Positions 1-7,195 of a stretch of 8,629 bases of DNA are shown here, piece by piece (position 1 is the stretch's first letter; every line of letters begins with the position of its first letter). Source of the stretch: Anaerolineaceae bacterium UBA6801 (GTDB taxonomy: Bacteria; Chloroflexota; Anaerolineae; Anaerolineales; Anaerolineaceae); assembly GCA_002452315.1 (NCBI GenBank), contig DKFH01000123.1:1-8629 (forward strand), written 5' to 3'. Made by a program: the position numbers and the translations under genes. The notes under the pieces were generated by a model. It saw nothing but the letters and a program-made list of their open reading frames with translations, did no database searches and was not told where the DNA came from.

Positions 1-2
1 CA

Positions 3-86
3 CAGGTTCAGGAAGCCCAGCGATGGTCTCGCCAGCTTAAACTAAGCGCTTCCGTTCAGCAAGACCAGCAGGAAAACCGCCCATGA
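3..86 (+). CDS. C-terminal end of an unidentified gene (5' part outside window)
   Basis: Only the last 27 codons are present, closing with TGA at 84-86. This is the only plus-strand frame open from the left edge; the other two hit stops at 38-40 and 43-45. The tail is hydrophilic and rich in Gln (8 of 27 residues), with one Trp, and looks like a disordered or helical C-terminus. Its stop overlaps the ATG of the next gene in an ATGA arrangement, so it is very likely the preceding cistron of the same operon. In many bacteria a MoxR AAA+ ATPase stands in this position before DUF58 and transglutaminase genes, but this tail carries no motif that would confirm that, so no function is assigned. Confidence 0.7.
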   Translation, partial: QVQEAQRWSRQLKLSASVQQDQQENRP

Positions 87-1381
87 GGCCAGAAATTCAA
101 ACCAAAATTACCCTCCGCCTGTGGATCATTCCCGTGATATTGGGTTTGGTGTTGATTTTGGCACTAATCTTCCCGTTCAAAGTTTGGTGGATGGTCTTCA
201 TCGCGCTGGGCCTGGTCTTATTGTTTAGCAGTTATTCGATTTATCATCTTAAAAATGACCTTCATATCCAACGGCAGGTCCGCTATGGGTGGGCAAAAGT
301 CGGTGATGTGTTGGAAGAGCGTATCAAGATCACCAACACCGGCATTATTCCCACTTATTGGATTGAAATCGAAGACCACACGAATATCCCCAGCCAGCAA
401 AAAGCCATCGGCACAAGTGTTGACGCCAACAACCACACCAGCTGGCAAAAACACCTCTTATGCACCCAGCGCGGGCTCTTCAGGCTGGGGCCAACGACGC
501 TCCACACATCAGACTTGTTTGGGTTGTTCAACCTATCCATCCATGACCCCACTGCTGCCCACATCTTGATTACGCCACCCATCCTGCCTCTGCCACACAT
601 TCAGGTCGCCAGCGGCGGACGGGCAGGGGATGGCCGCTTCAGTAAAGGGTCTTTAGAGCAATCCGTAGCTGTCAGTACCGTACGGAATTACCAACCCCAA
701 GACCCCTTACATCACATCCATTGGCCGCTTTCTGCCAAACACCAACAATTAACCACCCGGGTATTCGAAAACACCCCCACAGGCAACTGGTGGATTATTC
801 AAGACATGAATCAATCTGTTCAGGTCGGAGAAGGGGTCAATAACTCGCTTGAAGTCGGCATTATCCTCGCGGCTTCCCTGGCCAACCAGGGCATTCGCGG
901 TGGAAAAGCGGTGGGGTTGATCGCCAATGATCATCAACATTCCTGGATTGATGCTCACTACACCAGCGATCAAACGATGAAGATCTTACGCACCCTCGCC
1001 ATGGCTAAAACAGGGAGCTTGCCTCTTTCACAGCTCCTGCGTAATTGCCGGGATAGTTTGAAACATGCCGCCAGCTTGATCATCATCACGCCCGATATCA
1101 GCCCGGATTGGTGGGATCCACTCATCTGGCTGAAAGTAAAAGGCTTAGTCCCTACCCTCCTGGTTCTCGACCCTTCCAGCTTTGGCGGCCAGGGTACTGC
1201 CAGCACGCTCATCAAGCGGTTGCAGAACGCAGGGATCACCGCCTATACTATCCCGGCAGAGATGTTTGCCGATCAGCTCGACATCAAAGAAAATCCCTTA
1301 TGGGAGTGGCGTGTTTTTGGTACCGGTTATGCAGTGCCCGTTAAAAAACCCCTGGACATCAGCTGGAAAAGTTTAGAATGA
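83..1381 (+). CDS. DUF58 domain membrane protein (von Willebrand A-like fold)
   Basis: This 432-residue protein has two adjacent N-terminal membrane segments (about 12-32 and 34-54). A beta-rich region follows (about 68-150), including the family pattern RGLFRLGP...SDLFGLF at 130-149. The DUF58 signature, RNYQPQDPLHHIHW followed by SAK and RVFE, lies at about 201-229. The remainder (about 236-390) reads as a von Willebrand A-like alpha/beta domain, presumably cytoplasmic. DUF58 proteins usually accompany a MoxR ATPase and a transglutaminase-like membrane protein, and are thought to act in envelope or complex assembly; their biochemical role is unclear. The usual metal-site DxSxS is represented here by DMNQS at 241-245, so metal binding may be weakened. 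The ATG overlaps the stop of the previous gene, and the TGA overlaps the ATG of the next, which implies translational coupling. Family assignment is firm; the exact function is unknown. Confidence 0.9.
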   Translation: MRPEIQTKITLRLWIIPVILGLVLILALIFPFKVWWMVFIALGLVLLFSSYSIYHLKNDLHIQRQVRYGWAKVGDVLEERIKITNTGIIPTYWIEIEDHTNIPSQQKAIGTSVDANNHTSWQKHLLCTQRGLFRLGPTTLHTSDLFGLFNLSIHDPTAAHILITPPILPLPHIQVASGGRAGDGRFSKGSLEQSVAVSTVRNYQPQDPLHHIHWPLSAKHQQLTTRVFENTPTGNWWIIQDMNQSVQVGEGVNNSLEVGIILAASLANQGIRGGKAVGLIANDHQHSWIDAHYTSDQTMKILRTLAMAKTGSLPLSQLLRNCRDSLKHAASLIIITPDISPDWWDPLIWLKVKGLVPTLLVLDPSSFGGQGTASTLIKRLQNAGITAYTIPAEMFADQLDIKENPLWEWRVFGTGYAVPVKKPLDISWKSLE

Positions 1382-3702
1382 ATGTGAAACCTTTCCCTAT
1401 CGTGATTAAGTACCGGGTGGGATGGCTGTTGCTGCTGATCCTGGTGGTGATGTTTGTGACTGGGCTCGTTAACGGGTTAACCACAGCTATCTGGCGCTTA
1501 TCTACCTCGTGGATGCTCCCCCTGGGTCTCTCCGCCGTAACCATAGGTTGGTGGTCGGGAGGTGCTAAACGCCGGGCTGGACTGTATTTCGGGCTGGGGC
1601 TGTTATGCGGCTTTATCGTCTTGGTCCTCTTTCAATCTGAAGTTTACCGGGATCTCTACCGGGCATTTTCCGAAGCACAAAAGTTTCAATTGATTTTGCG
1701 TCCCCTGAATTTTAAGCGTCCCAATATGGCATCGATTGCCTATCATCTCTACGCAGGAGCAAGTACCTTAAGTATTTATTTTTCCGAATTTATCCAATGG
1801 CTGCGTAATCTTACCCTCAACTCTGCAGGGATTAATATGGTGGCTATTAATCTTGTGTGGGGAAGTTTGCTGTGGGATGCCCTATTCTCAATGGGATGGC
1901 TTCTGCGGCGTCAACAGCATGCTTTTTTGGCATCGCTGCCCGCGCTAACCCTCCTGATTGGCGTGATCGGGTCCACAAGAAGGGATACAGCCGGGCTAAT
2001 TGTTGCCCTCAGCGCAGTATTAGCCATGATGGTCATCGTTGAGCATATGAATCGCGAACATCGGTGGGAAATCCAGCACGTCGATTATTCAGAGGAGATT
2101 CGCTTCGATATCCTCTCCGCGATGATCCCGATTGTAGCCGTGATTATGGCCTTTGCCAGCGTGATCCCCAGCATATCATTTGAGGAGATCCGCTCATTGC
2201 TCAATCTGCAACGCCGGATCGCCAGCGAAGGACAGTCAGATTTTGTGTCATCACTGGGCCTCGAACAAGCACCTCGCACGCCCATAGCACGATCAGCACC
2301 CGGTGGGATGCCGCGCAGCCACCTGATTGGCAGCGGCGCTGAGCTATCAGAGCTTAAAATCATGGAAATAGATCCCGGCCAGTTCTACCTGCCCCCTCAG
2401 GTAGACCCTGAAACCCGGTTGCCCACCTATTATTGGTATGGCCGGGCTTATGATGTTTACACAGGCTCTGGCTGGGTATCCGGAGATGGGGATACTCATC
2501 AGGAAATTATCCCGGCCGGCCAGGAGATCCAGACGGACCAGTGGCCAACATCGCACACCCTCCAACATACCATGATTAAGACAGAGGATGCTTCGCCCAC
2601 CCTGTACTTTTCCGGTGAACTAAAATCCGTCAACCAACCTGTCAGCGTGGTCTGGCATGAGATCACCCGCGAGTATGTGACGGGACGCGTGAACACGAAG
2701 GAATATCAGGTCAACATTGGGATTAAAGATTACACAGTAGACCAATTACGCGAGACTAAGGCTACCCCGCCTCAAACCATCCAAGAAATCTATACGCAAT
2801 TACCCTCAGATCTGCCTCCGCGTTTGCTCGAGTTAGCGGCTGAAATCACCTCGCAGGCAGCGACGCCTTATGACAGGGCAAAAGCCATCGAAGCTTACTT
2901 ACGACAATTTGAATACACCCTAGACCTGCCTGCACCGCCGCAAGACACTGACATCGTGGACTATTTTCTCTTTGACCTGCAGCGCGGGTATTGTGATTAT
3001 TATGCCAGCGCTATGGTGATCCTGGCCCGGTTATCGGGTCTGCCGGCCCGCTTCGTGATCGGCTACGGCCCTGGTGCATTTGACTACAACCAGCAAAAAT
3101 TCATTGTGACCGAAGCTAACGCCCATGCTTGGCCTGAAATCTATTTCGAACCTTTTGGCTGGGTGCCTTTCGAGCCCACTGCCAGCTTCTCAACACGCCC
3201 CTGGGAAACCGCCTTCGAGAGTCCCATCCCGGTTCCACCCGCAATGCGCATAAGTCCTCCCCCAGATGAACCCGAAACTGCTGAAAATATTGGTTTAATC
3301 CTCGCATCCCTGATCATTGTGCTTGCCGGAACCCTGTGGATATTGACCCTGCGCCGCAGTAAAAAGCGTGCTTCCACAACCGCCCAAATTGAATCGATCT
3401 ATCAACAAATGCGGGCACATTTATCACAGGTGTTCTTTGATCTCACAACCGAACCCACCCCACAGGAATTACGCCAGGCCTATGCAAACTATTTGCAGCC
3501 ATCAAATCGGAACAAATATGTTCAAAAACTGGCGACCCGGATTATCACCAACCTATCTGCAATCTCTATTCTATACGAAAAAGGCGTTTATTCGCCGCAG
3601 AAACTATTCTCAGACCAGGTTGATCAGGCCAGGAAAACCCTGCTCTCGCTGAGATTCCAGTCCTGGCTGTTCAGCGCTACTCGTATGATCAGAAAATCTT
3701 GA
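1378..3702 (+). CDS. TgpA-type membrane transglutaminase-like protein
   Basis: This 774-residue protein has about seven N-terminal membrane segments (roughly 13-33, 41-59, 67-86, 153-176, 182-198, 204-221, 246-265). A large, probably extracytoplasmic part follows (about 270-635), then one membrane segment (638-657) and a cytoplasmic tail of about 115 residues resembling DUF4129. The odd number of N-terminal helices fits an outside catalytic domain and an inside tail. The transglutaminase core is clear: Cys539 in GYCDYYASAM, His583 in NAHAWPEIYF, and an acidic third position, Glu599 in FEPT, where the classic triad has Asp. A proline-rich linker (about 615-633) joins the core to the last helix. 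Such proteins are presumed cysteine-dependent transglutaminases or peptidases of the envelope; the substrate is unknown. The start is set by the ATGA overlap with the DUF58 gene, its likely functional partner. Confidence 0.9.
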   Translation: MNVKPFPIVIKYRVGWLLLLILVVMFVTGLVNGLTTAIWRLSTSWMLPLGLSAVTIGWWSGGAKRRAGLYFGLGLLCGFIVLVLFQSEVYRDLYRAFSEAQKFQLILRPLNFKRPNMASIAYHLYAGASTLSIYFSEFIQWLRNLTLNSAGINMVAINLVWGSLLWDALFSMGWLLRRQQHAFLASLPALTLLIGVIGSTRRDTAGLIVALSAVLAMMVIVEHMNREHRWEIQHVDYSEEIRFDILSAMIPIVAVIMAFASVIPSISFEEIRSLLNLQRRIASEGQSDFVSSLGLEQAPRTPIARSAPGGMPRSHLIGSGAELSELKIMEIDPGQFYLPPQVDPETRLPTYYWYGRAYDVYTGSGWVSGDGDTHQEIIPAGQEIQTDQWPTSHTLQHTMIKTEDASPTLYFSGELKSVNQPVSVVWHEITREYVTGRVNTKEYQVNIGIKDYTVDQLRETKATPPQTIQEIYTQLPSDLPPRLLELAAEITSQAATPYDRAKAIEAYLRQFEYTLDLPAPPQDTDIVDYFLFDLQRGYCDYYASAMVILARLSGLPARFVIGYGPGAFDYNQQKFIVTEANAHAWPEIYFEPFGWVPFEPTASFSTRPWETAFESPIPVPPAMRISPPPDEPETAENIGLILASLIIVLAGTLWILTLRRSKKRASTTAQIESIYQQMRAHLSQVFFDLTTEPTPQELRQAYANYLQPSNRNKYVQKLATRIITNLSAISILYEKGVYSPQKLFSDQVDQARKTLLSLRFQSWLFSATRMIRKS

Positions 3703-3704
3703 AT

Positions 3705-3710
3705 TATAAT
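3705..3710 (+). promoter_or_regulatory. possible -10 box upstream of the prs homologue
   Basis: A perfect TATAAT starts three bases after the transglutaminase stop codon and 47 bases before the next ATG, a sensible place for a promoter of the prs-degV pair. No convincing -35 box is visible 16-18 bases upstream, and there is no TG extension, so this is a weak call. Confidence 0.3.
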
Positions 3711-3711
3711 T

Positions 3712-3730
3712 AGACTGCCAATCGGTCTTT
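3712..3730 (+). terminator. weak hairpin after the transglutaminase gene
   Basis: AGACTG (3712-3717) can pair with CGGTCT (3723-3728), including one G-U pair, around the loop CCAAT, and the stem is followed by TTC. It could attenuate or end transcription of the DUF58/transglutaminase operon. The stem is short and the T-run minimal, and it overlaps the likely initiation region of the candidate -10 box just upstream, so at most one of the two calls may be right. Confidence 0.2.
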
Positions 3731-3751
3731 CAGAAAATTAGAAAGGGAATT

Positions 3752-4702
3752 ATGGCTGAACACCCGCTGCGCATCTTCACAGGCACTGCACACCCAGAAC
3801 TGGCGCTTGAAATTGCTCATATCCTAAACGTGCCCATGGGGAAATCAACCACCACCAACTTCCCCGACACCGAAACCCATGTCACCATCGATGAGGTCGT
3901 CCGCGAGCAGGATATCTTTATCGTTCAACCTTGCAGTGCGCCCGTCAATGAGCATGTGATGGAATTATTGCTGTATGTGGATGCCTTTAGGCGGGCCAGC
4001 GCCCATTCCGTCAGCGTCGTGATCCCTTATTTCCCCTATGCGCGGCAAGACCGCATGGCCAAAGGCCGCGAAGCGATCAGTGCCCGGGTGGTGGCAAATT
4101 TGCTTGAAGCCCTCGGCGCCAACCGCGTGATCTACATGGACATTCACAATGCCGCCATCCAGGGCTTTTTCAACATCCCGGTTGATCCGCTTTCTGCCAT
4201 CCCCGTGCTGGCCTCGTATTTCAGGCAGGATCGTTTCAAAAATTCAGTCATCGTCAGCCCAGATGTTGGCCGGGCAGGTGTTGCCGGCAAATACGCTGAA
4301 CTGACCGACCTGCCCCTGGTTGTAATGCATAAACGGCGCACTTCACCCAGAGAAACCCACACAACCCATGTCGTTGGCGATATCAAGGGGAAAAGCCCCA
4401 TCATCATCGATGACCTGATGGCCAGCGGCAGTGTTTTACGGCAAATAGATGCCCTCTATGAGGCAGGTGCGGTTGGCAAAGCGTATTTTAGCGTCACCCA
4501 TCCCGTTTTAATGCCATCGGCGATCGAATATCTCAACAGTGATGACCGAATTGAAAAACTGGTGGTAACCAACACCATCGCCATCCCGGCGGACAAGCGC
4601 GTACCAAAACTCGAAGTGATCTCCATTGCTCCCCTGCTGGCTGAAATCATCGACCGGATTTATCACGGCACCAGCATCTCAAACCTGCTGGTATTGCCGT
4701 AA
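3752..4702 (+). CDS. prs: ribose-phosphate pyrophosphokinase homologue (PRPP synthetase)
   Basis: The enzyme family transfers pyrophosphate from ATP to ribose 5-phosphate, giving PRPP for nucleotide, His and Trp synthesis in the cytoplasm. At 316 residues the length is normal. Visible family features in order: FPDTE (37-41; usually FxDGE), [20 protein letters not shown] (65-84), [10 protein letters not shown] (91-100), the [15 protein letters not shown] active-site segment with His132, SPDVG (169-173), the catalytic-loop KRR with Lys194 and Arg196, and the PRPP-binding segment after Asp220-Asp221. That last segment reads DDLMASGSV instead of the usual DDMIDTGGT or DDMIDTAGT type: it lacks the second acidic residue and appears one residue shorter. 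Most catalytic residues are kept, so activity is plausible, but a divergent paralogue cannot be excluded. An AAAGGG ribosome site at 3742-3747 precedes the ATG. The DegV gene follows after 49 bases on the same strand. Confidence 0.9.
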   Translation: MAEHPLRIFTGTAHPELALEIAHILNVPMGKSTTTNFPDTETHVTIDEVVREQDIFIVQPCSAPVNEHVMELLLYVDAFRRASAHSVSVVIPYFPYARQDRMAKGREAISARVVANLLEALGANRVIYMDIHNAAIQGFFNIPVDPLSAIPVLASYFRQDRFKNSVIVSPDVGRAGVAGKYAELTDLPLVVMHKRRTSPRETHTTHVVGDIKGKSPIIIDDLMASGSVLRQIDALYEAGAVGKAYFSVTHPVLMPSAIEYLNSDDRIEKLVVTNTIAIPADKRVPKLEVISIAPLLAEIIDRIYHGTSISNLLVLP

Positions 4703-4737
4703 CGCATCATTCCAATTCAATCGATTTTTTATCACTC

Positions 4738-4743
4738 AAGGAG
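4738..4743 (+). promoter_or_regulatory. ribosome binding site fixing the DegV start
   Basis: AAGGAG lies eight bases before the ATG at 4752. It shows that translation begins there and not at the in-frame ATG at 4626, which lies inside the prs homologue and would add 42 residues unlike any DegV protein. Confidence 0.85.
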
Positions 4744-4751
4744 TCATTGTT

Positions 4752-5588
4752 ATGATTAAAATCATTGCCGATACAACCTGCGGCCTGCCATTGGACGAAC
4801 TGGCATCATTGGGAATCGACGTCATCCCCCAGATCATCATCTTCGACGGGCAGTCCTATCGAGATGATACGGAGATCGACACCCCGACCTTCCTTTTCAA
4901 GCTTCAAGAAGCCAAAGAACTGCCAAAGACCTCCGCACCATCACCTTCGCTGTATGAGCCGCTATTCAAAAAATACGCCCAGGAAGGCCATTCAATTGTC
5001 ATCCCGACCCCTTCAACAGCGTTAAGCGGCACCTTCCGCACTGCCGAAGTGGCTGCTGAAGCCGTTCCAGAGGCGGATGTCCACATCCTCGACACACGCA
5101 CCATTGCTGGCGGGTTGGGCGTCCTGGTCAAGAAAGCAAAAGCCTGGGCAGATGAGGGGAAAGCTCCCCAAACCATCCTCAAAGATTTAGAGGACCTGGC
5201 AAAAAAGGAAGTGGTGTATTTTTTGGTCGACACCCTCGAATACCTCCACAAAGGCGGACGCATCGGGAATGCCTCATTCCTGATCGGCAGCGTTCTGCAA
5301 ATGAAACCTATTTTAGGACTGGAAGATGGCATCATAACAGCAGTCGAAAAACAACGCACATCAGCCAAAGCCCTCAACCGCCTGAAAGAATTGGTGCTGA
5401 CACAATGCCCCCATGGTGATCAGTCCCTCATCACCGTCAGTCACTGCGGCGGCCAGGAACGTGCAGAACAATTGGCGGCCGAGCTGTCCGACGCCCTGCA
5501 GGTGAGCCACATCCCGGTGTATGAAGTGCCCCCGGCGATTGTCGTCCACGCGGGACCCGGCATCATCCAGGTCAGTTTCTTCAAATAA
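4752..5588 (+). CDS. DegV family fatty-acid-binding protein
   Basis: The product has 278 residues, a typical DegV length. It starts with the expected beta strand and acidic turn (MIKIIADTTCGLP), then shows the family landmarks: TSAPSPS (60-66), PSTALSGTF (87-95; usually SSxLSGT), LDTRTIAGGLG (113-123), the strongly conserved VDTLEYLHKGGRIG (149-162), QMKPILGLEDG (173-183), and a terminal HAGPG (266-270). DegV/FakB proteins bind a single fatty acid and, in bacteria with the kinase FakA, present it for phosphorylation so that exogenous fatty acids enter phospholipids. No FakA-like kinase is in this window, so the kinase partner is unknown. It probably shares a transcript with the prs homologue 49 bases upstream; no obvious terminator lies between them. 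Lipid specificity cannot be read from the sequence. Confidence 0.92.
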   Translation: MIKIIADTTCGLPLDELASLGIDVIPQIIIFDGQSYRDDTEIDTPTFLFKLQEAKELPKTSAPSPSLYEPLFKKYAQEGHSIVIPTPSTALSGTFRTAEVAAEAVPEADVHILDTRTIAGGLGVLVKKAKAWADEGKAPQTILKDLEDLAKKEVVYFLVDTLEYLHKGGRIGNASFLIGSVLQMKPILGLEDGIITAVEKQRTSAKALNRLKELVLTQCPHGDQSLITVSHCGGQERAEQLAAELSDALQVSHIPVYEVPPAIVVHAGPGIIQVSFFK

Positions 5589-5610
5589 GATTGATCCACA
5601 AAGCAGTGAC

Positions 5611-5642
5611 AAAAAGAGCTGTGTTTAACTCCAGCCCTTTAT
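5611..5642. terminator. probable bidirectional terminator between convergent genes
   Basis: AAAGAGCTG (5613-5621) can pair with CAGCCCTTT (5632-5640), with one A-C mismatch, around a 10-base loop. On the minus strand the stem runs into a short T-tract, which suits the end of the dehydrogenase gene. On the plus strand the stem ends in TTT followed by ATT, which could serve DegV. Its place in the 57-base gap between two converging genes is what a shared terminator would occupy. The stem is modest, so strength is uncertain. Confidence 0.55.
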
Positions 5643-5645
5643 TGG

Positions 5646-6800
5646 TTAAAATGCCTCTTCCAAAATCGCCTTCAAAAAGCCTTTACTTAACATCACAGGA
5701 TTTTTCGCCATGCTGGAGGAAGCCTGCGCTTTCTCAATGATCAGGTCAAAGTCCTCTGGCGCGATGCCCAAACTTCGCAACCCCGGGATCGCCAGTGCCT
5801 CTGCCAGTTCAGTGACCCAGGCCACACCTGAGGCGATGCCGGCTTGCGGGTCACCGGTGAGCCACCTGGCCAAATCCACATATCGGGATCGCAACCCCCC
5901 CACATCATCCAGCTGGTCCAGTGCCAACACGTTATATTTCATCACATAGGGCAAAAGGCTGGCGCAGATCACACCATGCGGGGCGTGAAACATGCCCCCA
6001 ATCGGACCAGCAAACCCATGCACCGCCCCCAGGCCGCCGTTTGCCAGGGCAAGCCCACCGAAAAGGCTGGTAAGGCTCATATCATGCCGAGCAAACCGGT
6101 CCTGCCCGTTCTGGTAGGCTTTTAATAGTGATCGAGCCCCGCGAATTACCCCCTCACGGCAGATGATATCCGTCATCGGGTTGGCCCTACTAGAGACATA
6201 CCCCTCCATCACCTGGGTCAATGCATCCATCCCCGTGCTGGCGGTAACGGAAGGCGGCATGGAGTACGTCAGTTCAGGGTCAACCAGCGCCACAGCAGGG
6301 ATCATTTTTCGGCTCCTCATGGAGACTTTTACCTGGTGAGCTGGCGAGGTAATCACTGCATTGCGCGTCACCTCCGTCCCGGTGCCGGCCGTGGTGGGCA
6401 GGGCCAGCAACGGGGCTGCCTCGTTCGGGATTTCGTTCCCTCCGCCGACCACTTCGAGGTAATCCATCAGGTCACCAGGGTTGGTCAGCATGGCAGCAAT
6501 CGCCTTGGCGGTGTCCAGCACCGACCCGCCGCCAAAACCGATCACCAGCTCACACTGGTGCGCCTTAGCCTGCTCAATGCCCGCCATCACGATGGGTATA
6601 TCCGGTTCTGAGTCAACCTGGAAAACTGTGCCTTTCACCCCCGCGGTTTGTAAAACGCGCCATAAAGGATCAATGGATACCGAACCGCTTCCAGTGAGGA
6701 TCAGGGCGCGCTGGCCACACCCGGAGGCAATCTCACCCGCCTGGTTGAGGACACCTTCGCCAAAGATGATTCGGTTTGCTGTGGCAAATTCAAAGGCCAT
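5646..6800 (-). CDS. iron-type (group III) alcohol dehydrogenase
   Basis: This family interconverts alcohols and aldehydes or ketones with NAD(P)H. The start is taken as ATG at 6800 because MAFEFATANRIIFGEG matches the usual family N-terminus; a GTG at 6812 would add four residues. Counted from that ATG, the 384-residue protein shows GGGSVLD (90-96) for the nucleotide, LPTTAGTGTEVT (134-145), the metal-site helix with Asp192 and Gln196 in GMDALTQ, then His261 in AVHGFAGP and His275 in APHG. Well-studied members have His at the Gln196 position, giving an Asp-His-His-His metal set. The C-terminal half includes ANPMTDIICREG (about 206-217), and the tail (KNPVMLSKGF) is also typical. The ATG lies two bases after the stop of the LsrG-like gene, so the pair is probably co-translated. 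The true substrate is unknown; lactaldehyde-, butanol- or maleylacetate-type activities are all possible in this superfamily. Confidence 0.92.
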   Translation of the reverse strand: MAFEFATANRIIFGEGVLNQAGEIASGCGQRALILTGSGSVSIDPLWRVLQTAGVKGTVFQVDSEPDIPIVMAGIEQAKAHQCELVIGFGGGSVLDTAKAIAAMLTNPGDLMDYLEVVGGGNEIPNEAAPLLALPTTAGTGTEVTRNAVITSPAHQVKVSMRSRKMIPAVALVDPELTYSMPPSVTASTGMDALTQVMEGYVSSRANPMTDIICREGVIRGARSLLKAYQNGQDRFARHDMSLTSLFGGLALANGGLGAVHGFAGPIGGMFHAPHGVICASLLPYVMKYNVLALDQLDDVGGLRSRYVDLARWLTGDPQAGIASGVAWVTELAEALAIPGLRSLGIAPEDFDLIIEKAQASSSMAKNPVMLSKGFLKAILEEAF

Positions 6801-6802
6801 GT

Positions 6803-7111
6803 TCAATCCCACCCCATCTCATCGGGAAAGATATTTTCATATACCTTTTTAGTCCTTGGCTCTGCCATCATTCCTTCCGCCGCGTCCCGCCATTGCTGAT
6901 AGTGGGCGGTTTCTCTGTGCTGAGCCGGATCGTCTTTGGTGCGGTAAACCTCGACCAGCACAAATGATGCCGGGTTTTCTTCCTCCTGTAAAACGTCAAA
7001 ACGGGCGATCCCGGGCTCATCCAGGCTGGCTTTGGCATTCATCAGCGTCACGGCTTTAAATTGTTCAATATATTCTGGTTTTACCTTCACAAACACGTGG
7101 ACAATATACAT
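6803..7111 (-). CDS. LsrG-like antibiotic biosynthesis monooxygenase (ABM) domain protein
   Basis: This single-domain ferredoxin-like protein has 102 residues, the usual ABM length. Counted from the ATG at 7111, it shows a first strand ([13 protein letters not shown]), the segment [11 protein letters not shown] (33-43), a strand SFVLVEVY (49-56), [11 protein letters not shown] (64-74), MMAEPR (81-86) and a final IFP. These segments closely recall LsrG, which isomerises the phosphorylated autoinducer-2 breakdown product 4-hydroxy-5-phospho-pentane-2,3-dione, and related quinol-monooxygenase-like proteins that need no metal or flavin. No kinase, aldolase or transporter of an Lsr system is present, so an autoinducer role is not claimed. 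The start is fixed by AAAGGAG at 7118-7124 (minus strand); a TTG three bases upstream is less likely. The stop is two bases before the dehydrogenase ATG, suggesting the two proteins handle the same carbonyl metabolite. Confidence 0.88.
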   Translation of the reverse strand: MYIVHVFVKVKPEYIEQFKAVTLMNAKASLDEPGIARFDVLQEEENPASFVLVEVYRTKDDPAQHRETAHYQQWRDAAEGMMAEPRTKKVYENIFPDEMGWD

Positions 7112-7117
7112 CAATGG

Positions 7118-7124
7118 CTCCTTT
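7118..7124 (-). promoter_or_regulatory. ribosome binding site of the LsrG-like gene
   Basis: Read on the minus strand this is AAAGGAG, six bases before the ATG at 7111. It favours that ATG over the TTG at 7114. Confidence 0.8.
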
Positions 7125-7185
7125 CTATCTGGGATATTTTAACCTCCTCAATCGCTAAGGAGAGTATACTATGTTTCACTTTGCT

Positions 7186-7190
7186 GGAGG
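7186..7190 (+). promoter_or_regulatory. ribosome binding site fixing the RluA-type gene start
   Basis: GGAGG stands five bases before the ATG at 7196 and eight before a second in-frame ATG at 7199. Either codon could be used. It rules out the far upstream ATG at 7061, which lies inside the opposite-strand LsrG-like gene. Confidence 0.8.
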
Positions 7191-7195
7191 AAACC

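Larger units (their letters stand above)
7112..7195. promoter_or_regulatory. divergent intergenic region with a palindromic -10-like box
   Basis: These 84 bases must hold the promoters for both the minus-strand LsrG-like/dehydrogenase pair and the plus-strand RluA-type gene. AGTATACT at 7163-7170 is a perfect palindrome and contains TATACT, one base from the -10 consensus, on either strand. On the plus strand it would start transcription near 7177, leaving a short leader before the GGAGG at 7186-7190. No good -35 box is visible on either strand. CTCCT (7144-7148) and AGGAG (7158-7162) form a small inverted repeat around nine bases, which could be an operator or chance. Confidence 0.4.

Noticed and set aside
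4717..4733. T-run after the prs homologue as a terminator
   Set aside because: The T-run is preceded only by the loopless palindrome AATCGATT, with no stem able to form a terminator hairpin, so read-through into the DegV gene is more likely.
4626..4751. In-frame ATG at 4626 that would extend the DegV protein by 42 residues
   Set aside because: It lies inside the prs homologue, has no good ribosome site and adds a non-homologous extension, while AAGGAG sits eight bases before the ATG at 4752.
4904..5377. 157-residue minus-strand reading frame
   Set aside because: It is the antisense shadow of the well-supported DegV gene; the translation is rich in Ser, Arg and Pro with no recognisable domain.
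5646..7111. Reading the dehydrogenase and LsrG-like pair as an autoinducer-2 (lsr) operon
   Set aside because: No LsrK, LsrF, LsrR or transporter genes are present, and the dehydrogenase is not part of known lsr operons; only the LsrG-like fold is shared.
7061..7195. Extended N-terminus of the RluA-type protein from the ATG at 7061
   Set aside because: It would overlap the opposite-strand LsrG-like gene and cross its ribosome site; GGAGG at 7186-7190 marks the ATG at 7196.
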